64,000 nucleotides of DNA from an uncultured beta proteobacterium (lineage in GTDB: Bacteria; Pseudomonadota; Gammaproteobacteria; Burkholderiales; SG8-39). This document shows positions 8,722 through 17,835 of the stretch, piece by piece; position 1 is the first letter of the stretch; each line of letters opens with the position of its first letter. The stretch covers positions 17,869 through 81,868 of the forward strand of contig CADEDU010000003.1 of the NCBI GenBank assembly GCA_902826155.1. The letters run 5' to 3'. Made by a program: the position numbers and the translations under genes. A model generated the notes under the pieces. The model worked only from the letters and a program-made list of their open reading frames with translations. It had not been told where the DNA came from and did not search any database.

Positions 8722-9267
8722 ATGACGTCGTTCGAGCTGATGCAGGCGCTGTGCAACCATCGCGAGACCGGCATGCTGTTCGCGGTGACCCGCGACGGCC
8801 GGCAACTGCGCGTCGGCTTCTTGAACGGCGCGATCGTTCATGTCGCCTACGCGTTGCGCGCAGGTGCCGAAGCGCTCAGCCGCGCGAGGCGCACGCGCGC
8901 GGTCTCGTGCAGCTTCTCGCGCGGCTTGGTGAGCACACACGACCCGGATCTCCCTGACCGCGAAGTGCTGCTCGAATACTTCGCGCCGATCCTGGCGGAC
9001 GGCACGGTCACTGCCGTGGCCGAGCGCATGGCGGTGAGCGGCGCCCCCAACGGCACCGACCCGACACGCGCAGCCAACCCGCTCGAGCAGCTTCGCGCAA
9101 TGGCACTGGAATACCTCGGCCCGATGGGGAGCGTACTGCTCGACGAGGAGTGCGCGCGCGGAGCGCCGCCGTGGAACACGCTCGTGGCGCGCCTCGCCGA
9201 TCAGATAGCCTCGCCCAACGCCGCCGAAGCATTTCGGCGCGCGGCACTGCAGATTGCGCAAGCGTGA
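8722..9267 (+). CDS. PATAN/DUF4388-like protein of unknown function
   Basis: This soluble protein of 181 residues has an N-terminal part (MTSFELMQALCNHRETGMLF, then LRVGFLNGAIVHVAY) resembling the PATAN/DUF4388 fold, which occurs in prokaryotic signalling proteins. The C-terminal half (LEQLRAMALEYLGPMGSVLL...) is a small helical domain often found at the end of betaproteobacterial signalling proteins. It follows the dCache-HAMP gene on the same strand, so I infer that it relays or modulates the membrane sensor. No catalytic residues are recognisable. Confidence in the family is moderate and confidence in its role is low. Confidence 0.6.
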   Translation: MTSFELMQALCNHRETGMLFAVTRDGRQLRVGFLNGAIVHVAYALRAGAEALSRARRTRAVSCSFSRGLVSTHDPDLPDREVLLEYFAPILADGTVTAVAERMAVSGAPNGTDPTRAANPLEQLRAMALEYLGPMGSVLLDEECARGAPPWNTLVARLADQIASPNAAEAFRRAALQIAQA

Positions 9268-9285
9268 GGGCCGGCGGGATCGTCC

Positions 9286-9975
9286 TCAGAACCAGTTCCA
9301 AAGATCCTGCTTGCCGAGCAAGGCATCAGCGCTGGTGTCGGACAGGACGCGCCCACTTTTCATGATGATCGCGCGATCGGCGATCCTCAAGGTGCGCGGC
9401 ACGTTCTGCTCGATGATCAGGATGGCAAGGCCCAGGTCGCGGCTGATCCGGCTCACCGTGTCCAGCACGGTGTTCGCAAGTGCCGGCGCCAGGCCGGTGG
9501 TGGGCTCGTCGAGCAGCAGCATCTTCGGACGGGTCATCAGCGCCATGCCGAGCGCCACCATTTGCTGCTCGCCGCCGCTCATCGTGCCGGCATTCTGGTT
9601 ACGCCGGGTACGCAGCACCGGGAACAAATCCCAGATCGGCGCCAGATCGTCGTTGCGCCGCTTGAGTCCGGCGATGCGCAGATTGCGCTCCACCGTCAGA
9701 TCCTTGAAGACATTCCGGTCCTGCGGTACGAAACCGATGCCGAGTTGCACGTTGCGATGAACGGCACGCCCGATCACCGGCTCACCGGCAAACGAGATCG
9801 TGCCGGAGCGCGTGGGCAGCGATCCGATGCAACACTTGAACAGCGTCGACTTGCCGGAGCCGTTGTGTCCGAATACCGCGACGCGCTCGCGTTCCGCGAA
9901 ACGAAGCGTCACGCCCTTCAGCGCATGAAACGCCCCGTAATAGGCGTGGATGCCTTCGCAGACGAGGAGGCTCAT
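9286..9975 (-). CDS. livF: Branched-chain-type ABC transporter ATPase, LivF-like (second system)
   Basis: This ATPase of the second Liv importer has 229 residues, with Walker A GHNGSGKST, signature MSGGEQQMVALG and Walker B MLLLDEPTTGLAP. The start ATG shares one base with the livG stop (TGATG). The C-terminus ends in NWF and lacks the usual VxxAYLG tail of LivF, so it is slightly divergent from the other two LivF copies in this window. Confidence 0.92.
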   Translation of the reverse strand: MSLLVCEGIHAYYGAFHALKGVTLRFAERERVAVFGHNGSGKSTLFKCCIGSLPTRSGTISFAGEPVIGRAVHRNVQLGIGFVPQDRNVFKDLTVERNLRIAGLKRRNDDLAPIWDLFPVLRTRRNQNAGTMSGGEQQMVALGMALMTRPKMLLLDEPTTGLAPALANTVLDTVSRISRDLGLAILIIEQNVPRTLRIADRAIIMKSGRVLSDTSADALLGKQDLWNWF

Positions 9976-10685
9976 CAGGTGCCGAAATAAAGCTCGGTGA
10001 GCTCGGCACTCTCGACCATCTCATCGATCGTGCCGGTCCGGATGATGCGGCCGGCGAACATGAACACCGCCCGGTCGCAGAGATCCTTGATGAAGGAGAT
10101 GTTGTGCTCGATGACGAGGATCGCTCTTCCAGCCGCGGCTTCGTCGCGAACGACGCGCTGGATCGAATCGTAGGCCGGACCTTCGACGCCTGCCATGGGC
10201 TCGTCGAGCAGCAAGCAGTTGCCTTCGTTCATCAGGGCTCGGGCGAGGCTGATCAGTTTCTGCTTGCCGTACGAAAGCTCCGTCGGAAACCGGTGCGCCG
10301 CCTGGGTCATTCGGACCTTTTCGAGTTGAGCCATCGCACGTTCGCGCGTAACGCTCGTATCACGCGGATCGCGACCGGCGAGCACCAGGTTGTCGAGCAC
10401 CGACAAGGACGGAAACAGGCGGTTGTGCTGCCAACTGCGCGAGATCCCGAGTCGCGCCCGGGCGTGCATCGGCTGATCGTCGATCGGTGCACCATTGAGC
10501 AACACGGAGCCGGAATCAGCCGCGACCGTCCCGGCAATCAGGTTGAAGAGCGACGTCTTGCCGGCCCCGTTTGGTCCGACGAGTCCGACGATGCGACCGC
10601 CCTCGAGCATGAGATCGACCCGATCGGCGACTACGACACCACCGAATCGCTTGGACAGGCCGCGGGTACGTAGGACCTCGCTCAC
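9975..10685 (-). CDS. livG: Branched-chain-type ABC transporter ATPase, LivG-like (second system)
   Basis: This cytoplasmic ATPase (236 residues) begins with a GTG that overlaps the livM stop by 4 bases. Walker A is GPNGAGKTS, the signature region is LSYGKQKLISLARAL and Walker B is CLLLDEPMAGVEG. The tail (ELTELYFGT) resembles the LivG C-terminus. It pairs with the following LivF, with which it is coupled by a TGATG junction. Confidence 0.92.
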   Translation of the reverse strand: MSEVLRTRGLSKRFGGVVVADRVDLMLEGGRIVGLVGPNGAGKTSLFNLIAGTVAADSGSVLLNGAPIDDQPMHARARLGISRSWQHNRLFPSLSVLDNLVLAGRDPRDTSVTRERAMAQLEKVRMTQAAHRFPTELSYGKQKLISLARALMNEGNCLLLDEPMAGVEGPAYDSIQRVVRDEAAAGRAILVIEHNISFIKDLCDRAVFMFAGRIIRTGTIDEMVESAELTELYFGT

Positions 10686-11590
10686 TTCACGCGCACCTCG
10701 AGCGGATCATCTTCCTCGGCGACGACCTGTGCCCCGGGAGCACGACCGAGCAGGCCTTGCGGCCGTGCGAACATGAATACCAGCACGAGCGTTGTGAAGA
10801 TGATCCCTTGCAACGGCCCGGTCACCGACGATGGCAGCTTCAGAAAATTGATTGCCGAGGGCAACAGCTGCAGCAGGACTGCTCCGAGCGCCGGCCCCCA
10901 CACCGTCCGAATTCCACCGACCACGACCATCGTCAACATCGCTGCCGAGTAGAGCACCTCGAACTGCTCGGGCGTGACGAAGAGAAAATAGTGGCCGTAC
11001 AGACCTCCCGCAAGGCCCGCGAGCCCGGAACCGAACGCGAACAGGAGGATCTTGAGACGCATCGCGTCGTGGCCGAGCGCGCTGAAGGCCTCCTCATCGT
11101 CACGCATCGCGGTAATCGCGCGGCCAAGATCGCCACCCACCAACCGGCGCACGGCTAGGATCGTCGCAATAGCAGCCAACGCGACGATCGCCACGTAGCT
11201 CCAGATCGCTGCCGGCCCCGTGGTGTCAATCAGCGGCGGAATGTTGCTCAGCCCGCCGGGGCCGCCGGTCCACTCCGAGTTCTTGATGATCTGCAGCACG
11301 CCGAGTTGGAAGCCGACACTTGCGATCACGAGGTAGTCGCCAGACACACGCAACGACGGCAGTGAAATCGCGACCGAGGCAAGAGTCGCCAGCCCGGCGC
11401 CGAGCATGATGCCGATCGGGACCGGAACGCCCGTGGTAAGCGTGGCGAGTGCGGAGCCGTAAGCCCCCAGGGCGAAGAAAATCGGATGAGCAATGCTCAT
11501 CAGCCCGCCGTAGCCGATGATCAGATTGAAGCTCGTCGCCAGGATGGTGAAGATCCCGATCTGGATCAACATCGAGCCGAGGAATTCCAA
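10682..11590 (-). CDS. livM: Branched-chain-type ABC transporter permease, LivM-like (second system)
   Basis: This hydrophobic permease of 302 residues has the LivM features NLIIGYGGLMSIAHPIFFALG and the cytoplasmic loop AITAMRDDEEAFSALGHDAM. The start is a TTG directly after the TAA stop of livH; the next ATG is seven codons in, so translation probably depends on coupling. In the usual LivM motif the stretch after YGG is LSLGHAAFF; here it reads MSIAHPIFF, a modest divergence. Confidence 0.9.
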   Translation of the reverse strand: MEFLGSMLIQIGIFTILATSFNLIIGYGGLMSIAHPIFFALGAYGSALATLTTGVPVPIGIMLGAGLATLASVAISLPSLRVSGDYLVIASVGFQLGVLQIIKNSEWTGGPGGLSNIPPLIDTTGPAAIWSYVAIVALAAIATILAVRRLVGGDLGRAITAMRDDEEAFSALGHDAMRLKILLFAFGSGLAGLAGGLYGHYFLFVTPEQFEVLYSAAMLTMVVVGGIRTVWGPALGAVLLQLLPSAINFLKLPSSVTGPLQGIIFTTLVLVFMFARPQGLLGRAPGAQVVAEEDDPLEVRVK

Positions 11591-12517
11591 TTACGTCGCC
11601 TCCGCCGTGCCGACGCCGGTGCGCCCGTCCCCCACGACCCGGCGTGCAGGCAGTCGGATTCCGCGCGGGAAGAAGATGATCGCAACGAACAATACCGAGA
11701 ATACGATCAGCGGCTGCCAGCGCGAATCGATGACGAGCACCGAAAGCTGTTGCAGCAGGCTGATTCCCACCGCCGCCAGAGCGGCGGGAAAGATGCGATC
11801 GATACCGCCGAGGATCGTGGCAACCACCGCGAAAATCATCATGTGCAGCGTCAGCTCGGGAAACACCGCGAGCTTGCTGCCGAACAAGTACATCGCCGCG
11901 GTAATGAAGAGCGCCGCGATCACCATTGCCGCGGCGTACGACTGGCGCTTGCTGATGCCATAGGCCTCGGCCAGATCGGCATTGTCTGCCACCGCGATCA
12001 TGTATTGCCCGAGGCGCGTGTAGCGCAGAAAGACCAGTAATGCGAGCGTGAGCACAACCGCGACGATGATCGAGCTCACATCCCATGCGCTGACGACGAC
12101 ACCGCCGACCAGCGTCGTGGGCGACATCATGTTCGCGAAAAGGAACACCGGCTCGGTGGTGAAAGCCAGCGTGAGCACATAGATGACGAGCTGCGCAAAG
12201 ATCAGAGTGAAGATGAAAAACGTGATCGACTCCGATCCGCGTTCGCGTAGCGTTTGGAACGCAAATCGCTCGATGGCAAAACCGAACGCGGCCGTGACGA
12301 GGAATGCGATGAGTATCGCTGCAGGAATCGGTGCACCGACCCAATTGACTGCGACGAACAACGTGTAGAACGCCACCCCCATCAGTGCCGGCTGCGCGAA
12401 GTTCCAGATCTTGGTGACCTTCAGGACGAGCGCGAACGCGATCGTGAGCAGCACCTGGAAACTGGCGGCTGCAATGCTCGTCCACAGCACTTGAAGCAGG
12501 ATGCCGCGATCAAACAT
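11591..12517 (-). CDS. livH: Branched-chain-type ABC transporter permease, LivH-like (second system)
   Basis: This membrane permease of 308 residues (MFDRGILLQVLWTSIAAASF...) has about eight to nine hydrophobic helices. It has a LivH-type segment TKIWNFAQPALMGVAFYTLF where others have LDVINFAHG, and the loop LGQYMIAVADNADLAEAYGI. The altered first motif suggests a divergent ligand class. It starts 7 bases after the binding-protein stop. Confidence 0.9.
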   Translation of the reverse strand: MFDRGILLQVLWTSIAAASFQVLLTIAFALVLKVTKIWNFAQPALMGVAFYTLFVAVNWVGAPIPAAILIAFLVTAAFGFAIERFAFQTLRERGSESITFFIFTLIFAQLVIYVLTLAFTTEPVFLFANMMSPTTLVGGVVVSAWDVSSIIVAVVLTLALLVFLRYTRLGQYMIAVADNADLAEAYGISKRQSYAAAMVIAALFITAAMYLFGSKLAVFPELTLHMMIFAVVATILGGIDRIFPAALAAVGISLLQQLSVLVIDSRWQPLIVFSVLFVAIIFFPRGIRLPARRVVGDGRTGVGTAEAT

Positions 12518-12524
12518 CGCGCTA

Positions 12525-13685
12525 CTACTTGAAGACGCGGATCGGCACGAACGCGCCGCCCTTGACCTCCAGCAGATACACAGGCTTGAACACCGTGTGA
12601 TTCTCGTTGATGGTCACGTCCTCGGTCAGCGGAAGTTTGAAACTCTTCAATTCGAGGAGCGCCTTGCGCAGATTCTCGCCGGTGAGCGGCGTGTTGGTCT
12701 TGTCGAGATGTTCGACGAGTGCCTTGATGACATAGGCGCCGTCGTGGACGTACTGGGTCACCGGTACGTTGTTCGGCTCGCGCCCCTTTTCTTTCTTCCA
12801 TCGTTCGACGTAACTCGCGACTGAGGGCAGATCCGCCACCCCGGGCGCGAGCGAAGCGACGATGAGCCCGTCGGCCTGGGTCCCGAGCTGCTTGACCATC
12901 TGCGGGTTGTAGGCGGCCGTGTACGAGGTAATCGGAACCTTGATCCCGAGCTGGCGCAGCTGCGCGATCGCTTGCGGGGAGTCGCCGGCGTTGCCTTGCA
13001 GATGGACGATCTCGGGATTGCTCGCTCGAATCTTGAGAATCGCGCCGGTGTAGTCGGTCGAGTTCGGCTCATAGCTTTCGTAGGCCACGATGCGGCCGCC
13101 GAGCTTCTCGAAGTTCTCGCGAAACACCCGGGCACCGTATACGCCGCTCTCGTCATTGAGATAGAGCACGGCGGCGTTCGATTTCTTCATCTCCGTGCGC
13201 GCGTACTTCGCGAGCAGGGTGACGTCCACGTCCGCGAGCGGATAGGTCGTATACACATAGTCGCCCATCGTGGCGATGCGCGGCGAGTTCGCCCCGATCA
13301 CGAACGTAAGGACGTTGTTGCGATTGACGATCGGCGCAACGGCCGCAACCACGGCACTGAACGCCGTGATCACGAGTGGAACCTTCTCGACGCTGACCAA
13401 CCGAGTGACGACGTCAATGCCAACCTGGGGGCGCGCCTGCGTGTCGAGGATCACGGCGTTGAGCTTGCGCCCGTTCGCGCCGCCCTTTGCATTGATGTCG
13501 GCGACGGCCCATTCGAGCGCCTGCACTTGATCGAGCCCGAACGGCGCAGCGGCACCGGTCGTAGGCAGCGCCACACCGAATGTGAAGGGCGCCTTGGTCT
13601 GCGCCAGCACCGAGTTGGCGGCCAAGCCGAGCAACAAGATCGATGTCGTGACAAGCCGGCGGCCGGCTGAAATTCTTTTCGTCAT
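12525..13685 (-). CDS. livK: Liv-type periplasmic substrate-binding protein (second system)
   Basis: This receptor of 386 residues has a clear Sec signal peptide (MTKRISAGRRLVTTSILLLG to LAANSVLAQ). The mature domain starts at KAPFTFGVALPTTGAAAPFG, followed by ALEWAVADINAKGG and the domain 2 region AVLYLNDESGVYGARVFREN. An AAGGAGGGGGGACGT stretch precedes the start, giving a strong ribosome binding site. It heads the second livHMGF set and follows a 2-hydroxyacid dehydrogenase by 31 bases. Confidence 0.92.
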   Translation of the reverse strand: MTKRISAGRRLVTTSILLLGLAANSVLAQTKAPFTFGVALPTTGAAAPFGLDQVQALEWAVADINAKGGANGRKLNAVILDTQARPQVGIDVVTRLVSVEKVPLVITAFSAVVAAVAPIVNRNNVLTFVIGANSPRIATMGDYVYTTYPLADVDVTLLAKYARTEMKKSNAAVLYLNDESGVYGARVFRENFEKLGGRIVAYESYEPNSTDYTGAILKIRASNPEIVHLQGNAGDSPQAIAQLRQLGIKVPITSYTAAYNPQMVKQLGTQADGLIVASLAPGVADLPSVASYVERWKKEKGREPNNVPVTQYVHDGAYVIKALVEHLDKTNTPLTGENLRKALLELKSFKLPLTEDVTINENHTVFKPVYLLEVKGGAFVPIRVFK

Positions 13686-13716
13686 ACGTCCCCCCTCCTT
13701 GGTTGGCGCGCGGATT

Positions 13717-14712
13717 CTACGTCTTCGCTAGCACCTCGGGGTTCAAAACTCCGATCGGCGCACCCGCCGCGAACGCGAGCAAGTGCTCGACTGCGGTGGC
13801 GTACATGCCCTCGTAGGCATCGCGCTCGGCGTACCCGAGGTGGGGTGAGCAAATCACGTTGTTCATCTTGAGCAGCGGGTGTGCCGCATCGATCACCGGC
13901 TCCGCCTCGTACACATCCACCGCGGCGAACCCTGGCCGACCGCGCTGAAGTGCGCTGACCAATGCTCCCTCGGCGATGATCTCAGCGCGGCTCGTGTTGA
14001 CGAGGAGCGCCGTGGGCTTCATCCGGTCGAGGTCCTCCTCGGTGACCAGCCCCCGCGTTGCACTATTGCCCGGCAAGTGCAGGCTGATGACGTCGCAGGT
14101 CTCGAAGAACGCCGCGCGGCTCGTCGCAATCGCGAAGCCTTCGGCCCGCGCCTGCGCGGTCGAGTGTTCTCGCCCCCAGCACACCACGTTCATGCCGAAT
14201 GCCCGCCCGATACGCGCCACCGCGGCACCGATATGGCCAAACGCGTACACACCCAAGGTTCGGCCGAAAAGGCGGCCTCCTACTGTCGATTGCCAGTGAC
14301 CTTGCTTGAGGCGCTCGATTTCGTACGGAAGGTGCCGCAGCGCGGCGAGAATCAACCCCCACGCAAGTTCGGCCGTTGTCGAGAAGCCATGACCCTCGGT
14401 CAGCGCCTTGCTGTGGTGTCCGAGTGACACCACGATGCCGTGATCGGTACATGCTGCGACGTCGAGGTGATTCGCATTGGGCCCGGTCTGGCACACGAAC
14501 TTGAGTTCCGGCAGCCGCTCGATGACGCCGCGCTGGAACGGTACGCGCTGCTGCGTGAGGACCACAGCGTCGCAGCCGCTCACCTGCTCCACCACACGCG
14601 CCGGATCGGTGTAGGCATCGGTGTGGACCACGACGTCGTGATCCTTGAGCTGATGGAATGTAGCCGTCGTGCGGAACACGTCGGCATAGTCATGGATGAC
14701 GGCAATCTTCAT
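13717..14712 (-). CDS. D-2-hydroxyacid dehydrogenase family oxidoreductase
   Basis: This 331-residue NAD(P)-dependent enzyme of the D-isomer 2-hydroxyacid dehydrogenase family interconverts 2-oxoacids and D-2-hydroxyacids. The Rossmann motif reads GVYAFGHIGAAVA, and the catalytic trio is present: Arg in LLVNTSRAEII, Glu in DVYEAEPVID and His in ICSPHLGYAE. The first Gly of the usual GxGxxG is Ala-Phe-Gly here, a minor variation. It lies between a GST and the second Liv system with short gaps, so it probably acts on a compound brought in by that importer. Confidence 0.88.
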   Translation of the reverse strand: MKIAVIHDYADVFRTTATFHQLKDHDVVVHTDAYTDPARVVEQVSGCDAVVLTQQRVPFQRGVIERLPELKFVCQTGPNANHLDVAACTDHGIVVSLGHHSKALTEGHGFSTTAELAWGLILAALRHLPYEIERLKQGHWQSTVGGRLFGRTLGVYAFGHIGAAVARIGRAFGMNVVCWGREHSTAQARAEGFAIATSRAAFFETCDVISLHLPGNSATRGLVTEEDLDRMKPTALLVNTSRAEIIAEGALVSALQRGRPGFAAVDVYEAEPVIDAAHPLLKMNNVICSPHLGYAERDAYEGMYATAVEHLLAFAAGAPIGVLNPEVLAKT

Positions 14713-14727
14713 GGCCCCAGCCGACCG

Positions 14728-15366
14728 CTAGGCGCGCGGCTTGAACGCTTTCAGATCATCCAGCACGCGACGGACCGTCGGGCGTTCGCTCACCAGCTTC
14801 ACGTAACTCTGCACCTCGGTATCGTCGACGAAGATGTCGGTGCCGTAGATCGTCTTCGTGCACAAACCCACCAGCCGGAAGTGCACGGCGGCCGCGCAAT
14901 CGACCGCGGTGAACGAATCGCCCGCCACGTATGGCGCGAAGCGGGCGATCTGCTTGAACGCGCGCAACCCCTTGGCCAGGTCCTTCTGCGTGAGCGACTT
15001 CATGCCATCGGAGGCCTGGCCGCCGAAAAAAGCCGCGCCGTACAAGCGGCGCGCGACCAGCTCGACGTTCAACTCCAGCACCGCCATCAGCTCGCGCACG
15101 TGGGCGCGTTGCAGCGCGTCGCGCGGATACAGCGGCCGATCGGAATATGCGTCATCGAGGTATTCGAGGATGACCGATGACTCGGTCAGGGTCCGGCCAT
15201 CGTCCAGCTCGAGAAACGGGATCCTGCCCATCGGCGAGCGCGCGAGCATGGCCGGCTCCTGCGAGACCATGCAGTACACCTCCTCGAACGGCAGGCCCTT
15301 CTCGAGCAGCGCTAGCTTGACCTTGTTGTAGTAGTTCGAGCGGGCGATGCCGTGGAGTTTGAGCAT
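14728..15366 (-). CDS. Glutathione S-transferase family protein
   Basis: This cytosolic protein of 212 residues has an N-terminal thioredoxin-like domain (MLKLHGIARSNYYNKVKLAL, GRIPFLELDDG, TESSVILEYL). The last of these holds the conserved Glu-Ser that binds the gamma-glutamyl part of glutathione. An all-helical C-terminal domain follows. It starts 3 bases after the acyl-CoA dehydrogenase stop, so the two are co-transcribed. A substrate cannot be inferred; GSTs in catabolic operons often isomerise or dehalogenate intermediates. Confidence 0.88.
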   Translation of the reverse strand: MLKLHGIARSNYYNKVKLALLEKGLPFEEVYCMVSQEPAMLARSPMGRIPFLELDDGRTLTESSVILEYLDDAYSDRPLYPRDALQRAHVRELMAVLELNVELVARRLYGAAFFGGQASDGMKSLTQKDLAKGLRAFKQIARFAPYVAGDSFTAVDCAAAVHFRLVGLCTKTIYGTDIFVDDTEVQSYVKLVSERPTVRRVLDDLKAFKPRA

Positions 15367-15369
15367 CGC

Positions 15370-16596
15370 TCAGGCCTTGGGGATCGACGCGTGCCGCCCC
15401 AGTTCGCCCTTGGCGATCGACTGGCGGTGCACCTCGTCGGGACCGTCGGCGAAACGCAGCGTGCGGTTCCAGGCGTACATGTAGGCAAGCGGGAAATCGT
15501 CGCTCATGCCGCCGCCGCCATGCACCTGCATCGCCCAATCGATGATCTTGCACACCACGTTCGGGGCGAGCACCTTGATCATCGCGATCTCGCCGCGTGC
15601 GGCCTTGTTGCCGACCGTGTCCATCATGTAAGCGGTCTTGAGCACCAGCAGCCGCGTGCTCTCGATCATGATGCGCGACTCGGCGATGCGTTCGTGCCAC
15701 ACGCCCTGCTCCGAGACGTACTTGCCGAAGGCGAAGCGCGACTGCGCGCGCTTGCACATCAGCTCGAGGGCGCGCTCGGCCTGCCCGATCATGCGCATGC
15801 AGTGGTGGATGCGACCCGGCCCGAGGCGCCCTTGTGCGATCTCGAAACCACGCCCTTCGCCCAACAGGATGTTCGAGGCGGGCACGCGCACGTTCTCGAA
15901 CGTGGTCTCGGCGTGGCCGTGCGGGGCATCGTCGTAGCCGAGGATGTTGAGCGGGCGCACCACCTTGACGCCCGGCGTGTCGGCCGGAATCAGGATCATC
16001 GACTGCTGCGCGTGGCGCGCGGCGTCGGGATTGGTCTTGCCCATGAAAATGTAGATCTTGCAGCGCGAGTCCGGCGCCCCCGACGACCACCACTTGCGGC
16101 CGTTGACCACGTAGTCGTTGCCTTCGCGGCGGATGGACGACTGGATGTTGGTCGCGTCGGACGATGCGACATCGGGTTCGGTCATCGCGAAGCACGACCG
16201 GATCTTGCCCTCCGACAACGGCACCAGCCACTGTTTCTTCTGCTCCTCAGTGGCATAGCGGATCAGCGTCTCCATGTTGCCGGTATCGGGCGCCGAGCAG
16301 TTGAAGACCTCGGGTGCCCAGTGCACGCGGCCCATGATCTCGCACAGCGGTGCGTACTCGAGGTTCGATAGTTGGCCGCCGTGGCCCTTCGGCCACCACA
16401 GATTCCACAGGCCGGCCTCGCGCGCCTTGGGCTTGAGCTCGTCGATGAGCGGAATCGGCGCCCAGCGCTTGCCCGCCTTGGTGTTCGCTTCCAGATCGTG
16501 GTGGTAGCGCGCCTCGTTGGGATAGATGTGCTTGTCCATGAACGCGAGCAGACGTTCCTGGTACGACTTGACGGTATCGGAATAGGAAAATTCCAC
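15370..16596 (-). CDS. Acyl-CoA dehydrogenase, ACAD10/11-like
   Basis: This FAD-dependent acyl-CoA dehydrogenase (about 408 residues) introduces a trans-2 double bond in acyl-CoA. The family pattern is clear: [17 protein letters not shown] for the flavin-binding domain, then [20 protein letters not shown] and [21 protein letters not shown] place the start at GTG 16596 because AGGAG lies six bases upstream and the family begins at this point; an ATG at 16629 would add eleven residues. The long N-terminal [19 protein letters not shown] segment is typical of the ACAD10/11-type group, whose partner kinase domain may be the phosphotransferase at 23120. Confidence 0.9.
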   Translation of the reverse strand: MEFSYSDTVKSYQERLLAFMDKHIYPNEARYHHDLEANTKAGKRWAPIPLIDELKPKAREAGLWNLWWPKGHGGQLSNLEYAPLCEIMGRVHWAPEVFNCSAPDTGNMETLIRYATEEQKKQWLVPLSEGKIRSCFAMTEPDVASSDATNIQSSIRREGNDYVVNGRKWWSSGAPDSRCKIYIFMGKTNPDAARHAQQSMILIPADTPGVKVVRPLNILGYDDAPHGHAETTFENVRVPASNILLGEGRGFEIAQGRLGPGRIHHCMRMIGQAERALELMCKRAQSRFAFGKYVSEQGVWHERIAESRIMIESTRLLVLKTAYMMDTVGNKAARGEIAMIKVLAPNVVCKIIDWAMQVHGGGGMSDDFPLAYMYAWNRTLRFADGPDEVHRQSIAKGELGRHASIPKA

Positions 16597-16698
16597 GATG
16601 GGCTCCTGACGGAAGACAAACTGCGACAAAACGGCCGCAGATGAAGCAGATTAGCGCAGATCGTTTTCTAGGGGACTCACATCGCACGTGGACGGCAC

Positions 16699-17763
16699 TC
16701 AAAGCCCCTGCATCGCGCGCTCGACGAACGACAGATCCCACGCATCCTCGAACTTGAATCCCGCCGGAATGCCCGGCTGGCCGAGCGTCTTCAGCTCTTC
16801 GCTCAGGAAATCGACGTTGCGCTGGAAGTGTTCGCGCGTCGGCACCGGCGTCTTCATGTACATGCCGACGTTGTTGGCGAACGCCGCATCGAACAGCGTC
16901 GGGTCGAGATCCTTGAAGTAGCTTTTGGCCCAGGTCTTGAACGCTTCGCGATCGGCGTGCATCGCCTTGAGCGCGAGTGCGATGCCGCGACAGTAGGCCG
17001 TCAGCTCCTTGGGTTTCTCTTTGATCGTCTTGTCGGTGACGCCGGCGGTAATGTAGAGGTAGCTCACCAGCTCCGGCGGCGGATTGGTCACCATGTTGAA
17101 CAGGTACGCGCCGCCGAACTTCTGCACGGCGACGTCCGAGGTCGGTGACGACAGGCAGAAGCCGTCGATCTGCCCCTTGTCGAACGCCGCGATCATCGCG
17201 CTCGGCCCACCTTGCACCGGCACCAGCTGCGCGTCGCGATCCGGATCGATCTTCGCCCTGCGCATGAGATAGCGCGTGAGCTGATCGGGGCCGGCGCCCG
17301 GGCCGGTCGTGCCGATCTTCAAGCCCTTCATCACGGCCGCCTTCGCTTCGACCGGCGAGCGCTCCGTCACGTTTGCCTTGTCCGCGAACTGCTTCTTCAC
17401 CACGACGTTGGAGGCGAACTTGTCGACGAAGCCGCAGATCATCTTCACCGGCTGCTTGCGGATCTGCACGCGCATGTTCTGCGTCGGCGCGCCGAGCAGG
17501 ACATCGGCCGCCCCCGAGAGCAGCGCATCCTGATTGACGCCGCGATTGGTCGCCGCCAGTTCGACCGTGAGGCCTGCCGAATCGAAATGCCTGCCCTGCG
17601 CGGCATAGTCCTCCGGACTCCATAGCCAGGAGCGCGCGGTCGAGCGCAATGAGTTGAGTTTGAGGCCGCCGGCCTGCGCGTGCGCCAGCCGCGGGAACGC
17701 GCCGAAAGCGGCCACACTGGCAATGCCCTTGAGAATCAGTCGTCGTTCGCTATCACGATGCAT
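16699..17763 (-). CDS. SsuA/NMT1-type ABC substrate-binding protein
   Basis: This 354-residue receptor of the nitrate/sulfonate/taurine (NMT1/SsuA) family has an N-terminus ERRLILKGIASVAAFGAF, which looks like a twin-arginine signal. The mature part contains TNRGVNQDALLSGAADVLLG and GTTGPGAGPDQLTRYLMRRA, the two halves of the ligand cleft. It is the only binding protein of the right family for the ATPase and permease at 20435-22071, with which it is co-directional, although two enzymes lie between. The ligand is probably an organic compound processed by the deacylase and racemase next to it. Confidence 0.88.
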   Translation of the reverse strand: MHRDSERRLILKGIASVAAFGAFPRLAHAQAGGLKLNSLRSTARSWLWSPEDYAAQGRHFDSAGLTVELAATNRGVNQDALLSGAADVLLGAPTQNMRVQIRKQPVKMICGFVDKFASNVVVKKQFADKANVTERSPVEAKAAVMKGLKIGTTGPGAGPDQLTRYLMRRAKIDPDRDAQLVPVQGGPSAMIAAFDKGQIDGFCLSSPTSDVAVQKFGGAYLFNMVTNPPPELVSYLYITAGVTDKTIKEKPKELTAYCRGIALALKAMHADREAFKTWAKSYFKDLDPTLFDAAFANNVGMYMKTPVPTREHFQRNVDFLSEELKTLGQPGIPAGFKFEDAWDLSFVERAMQGL

Positions 17764-17835
17764 GGGTGGATCCTGAATGTGTTTTTGATATATCGCGATG
17801 GGTGGATCGCGCCGGCGTAGATCACGCTCCGCGCG

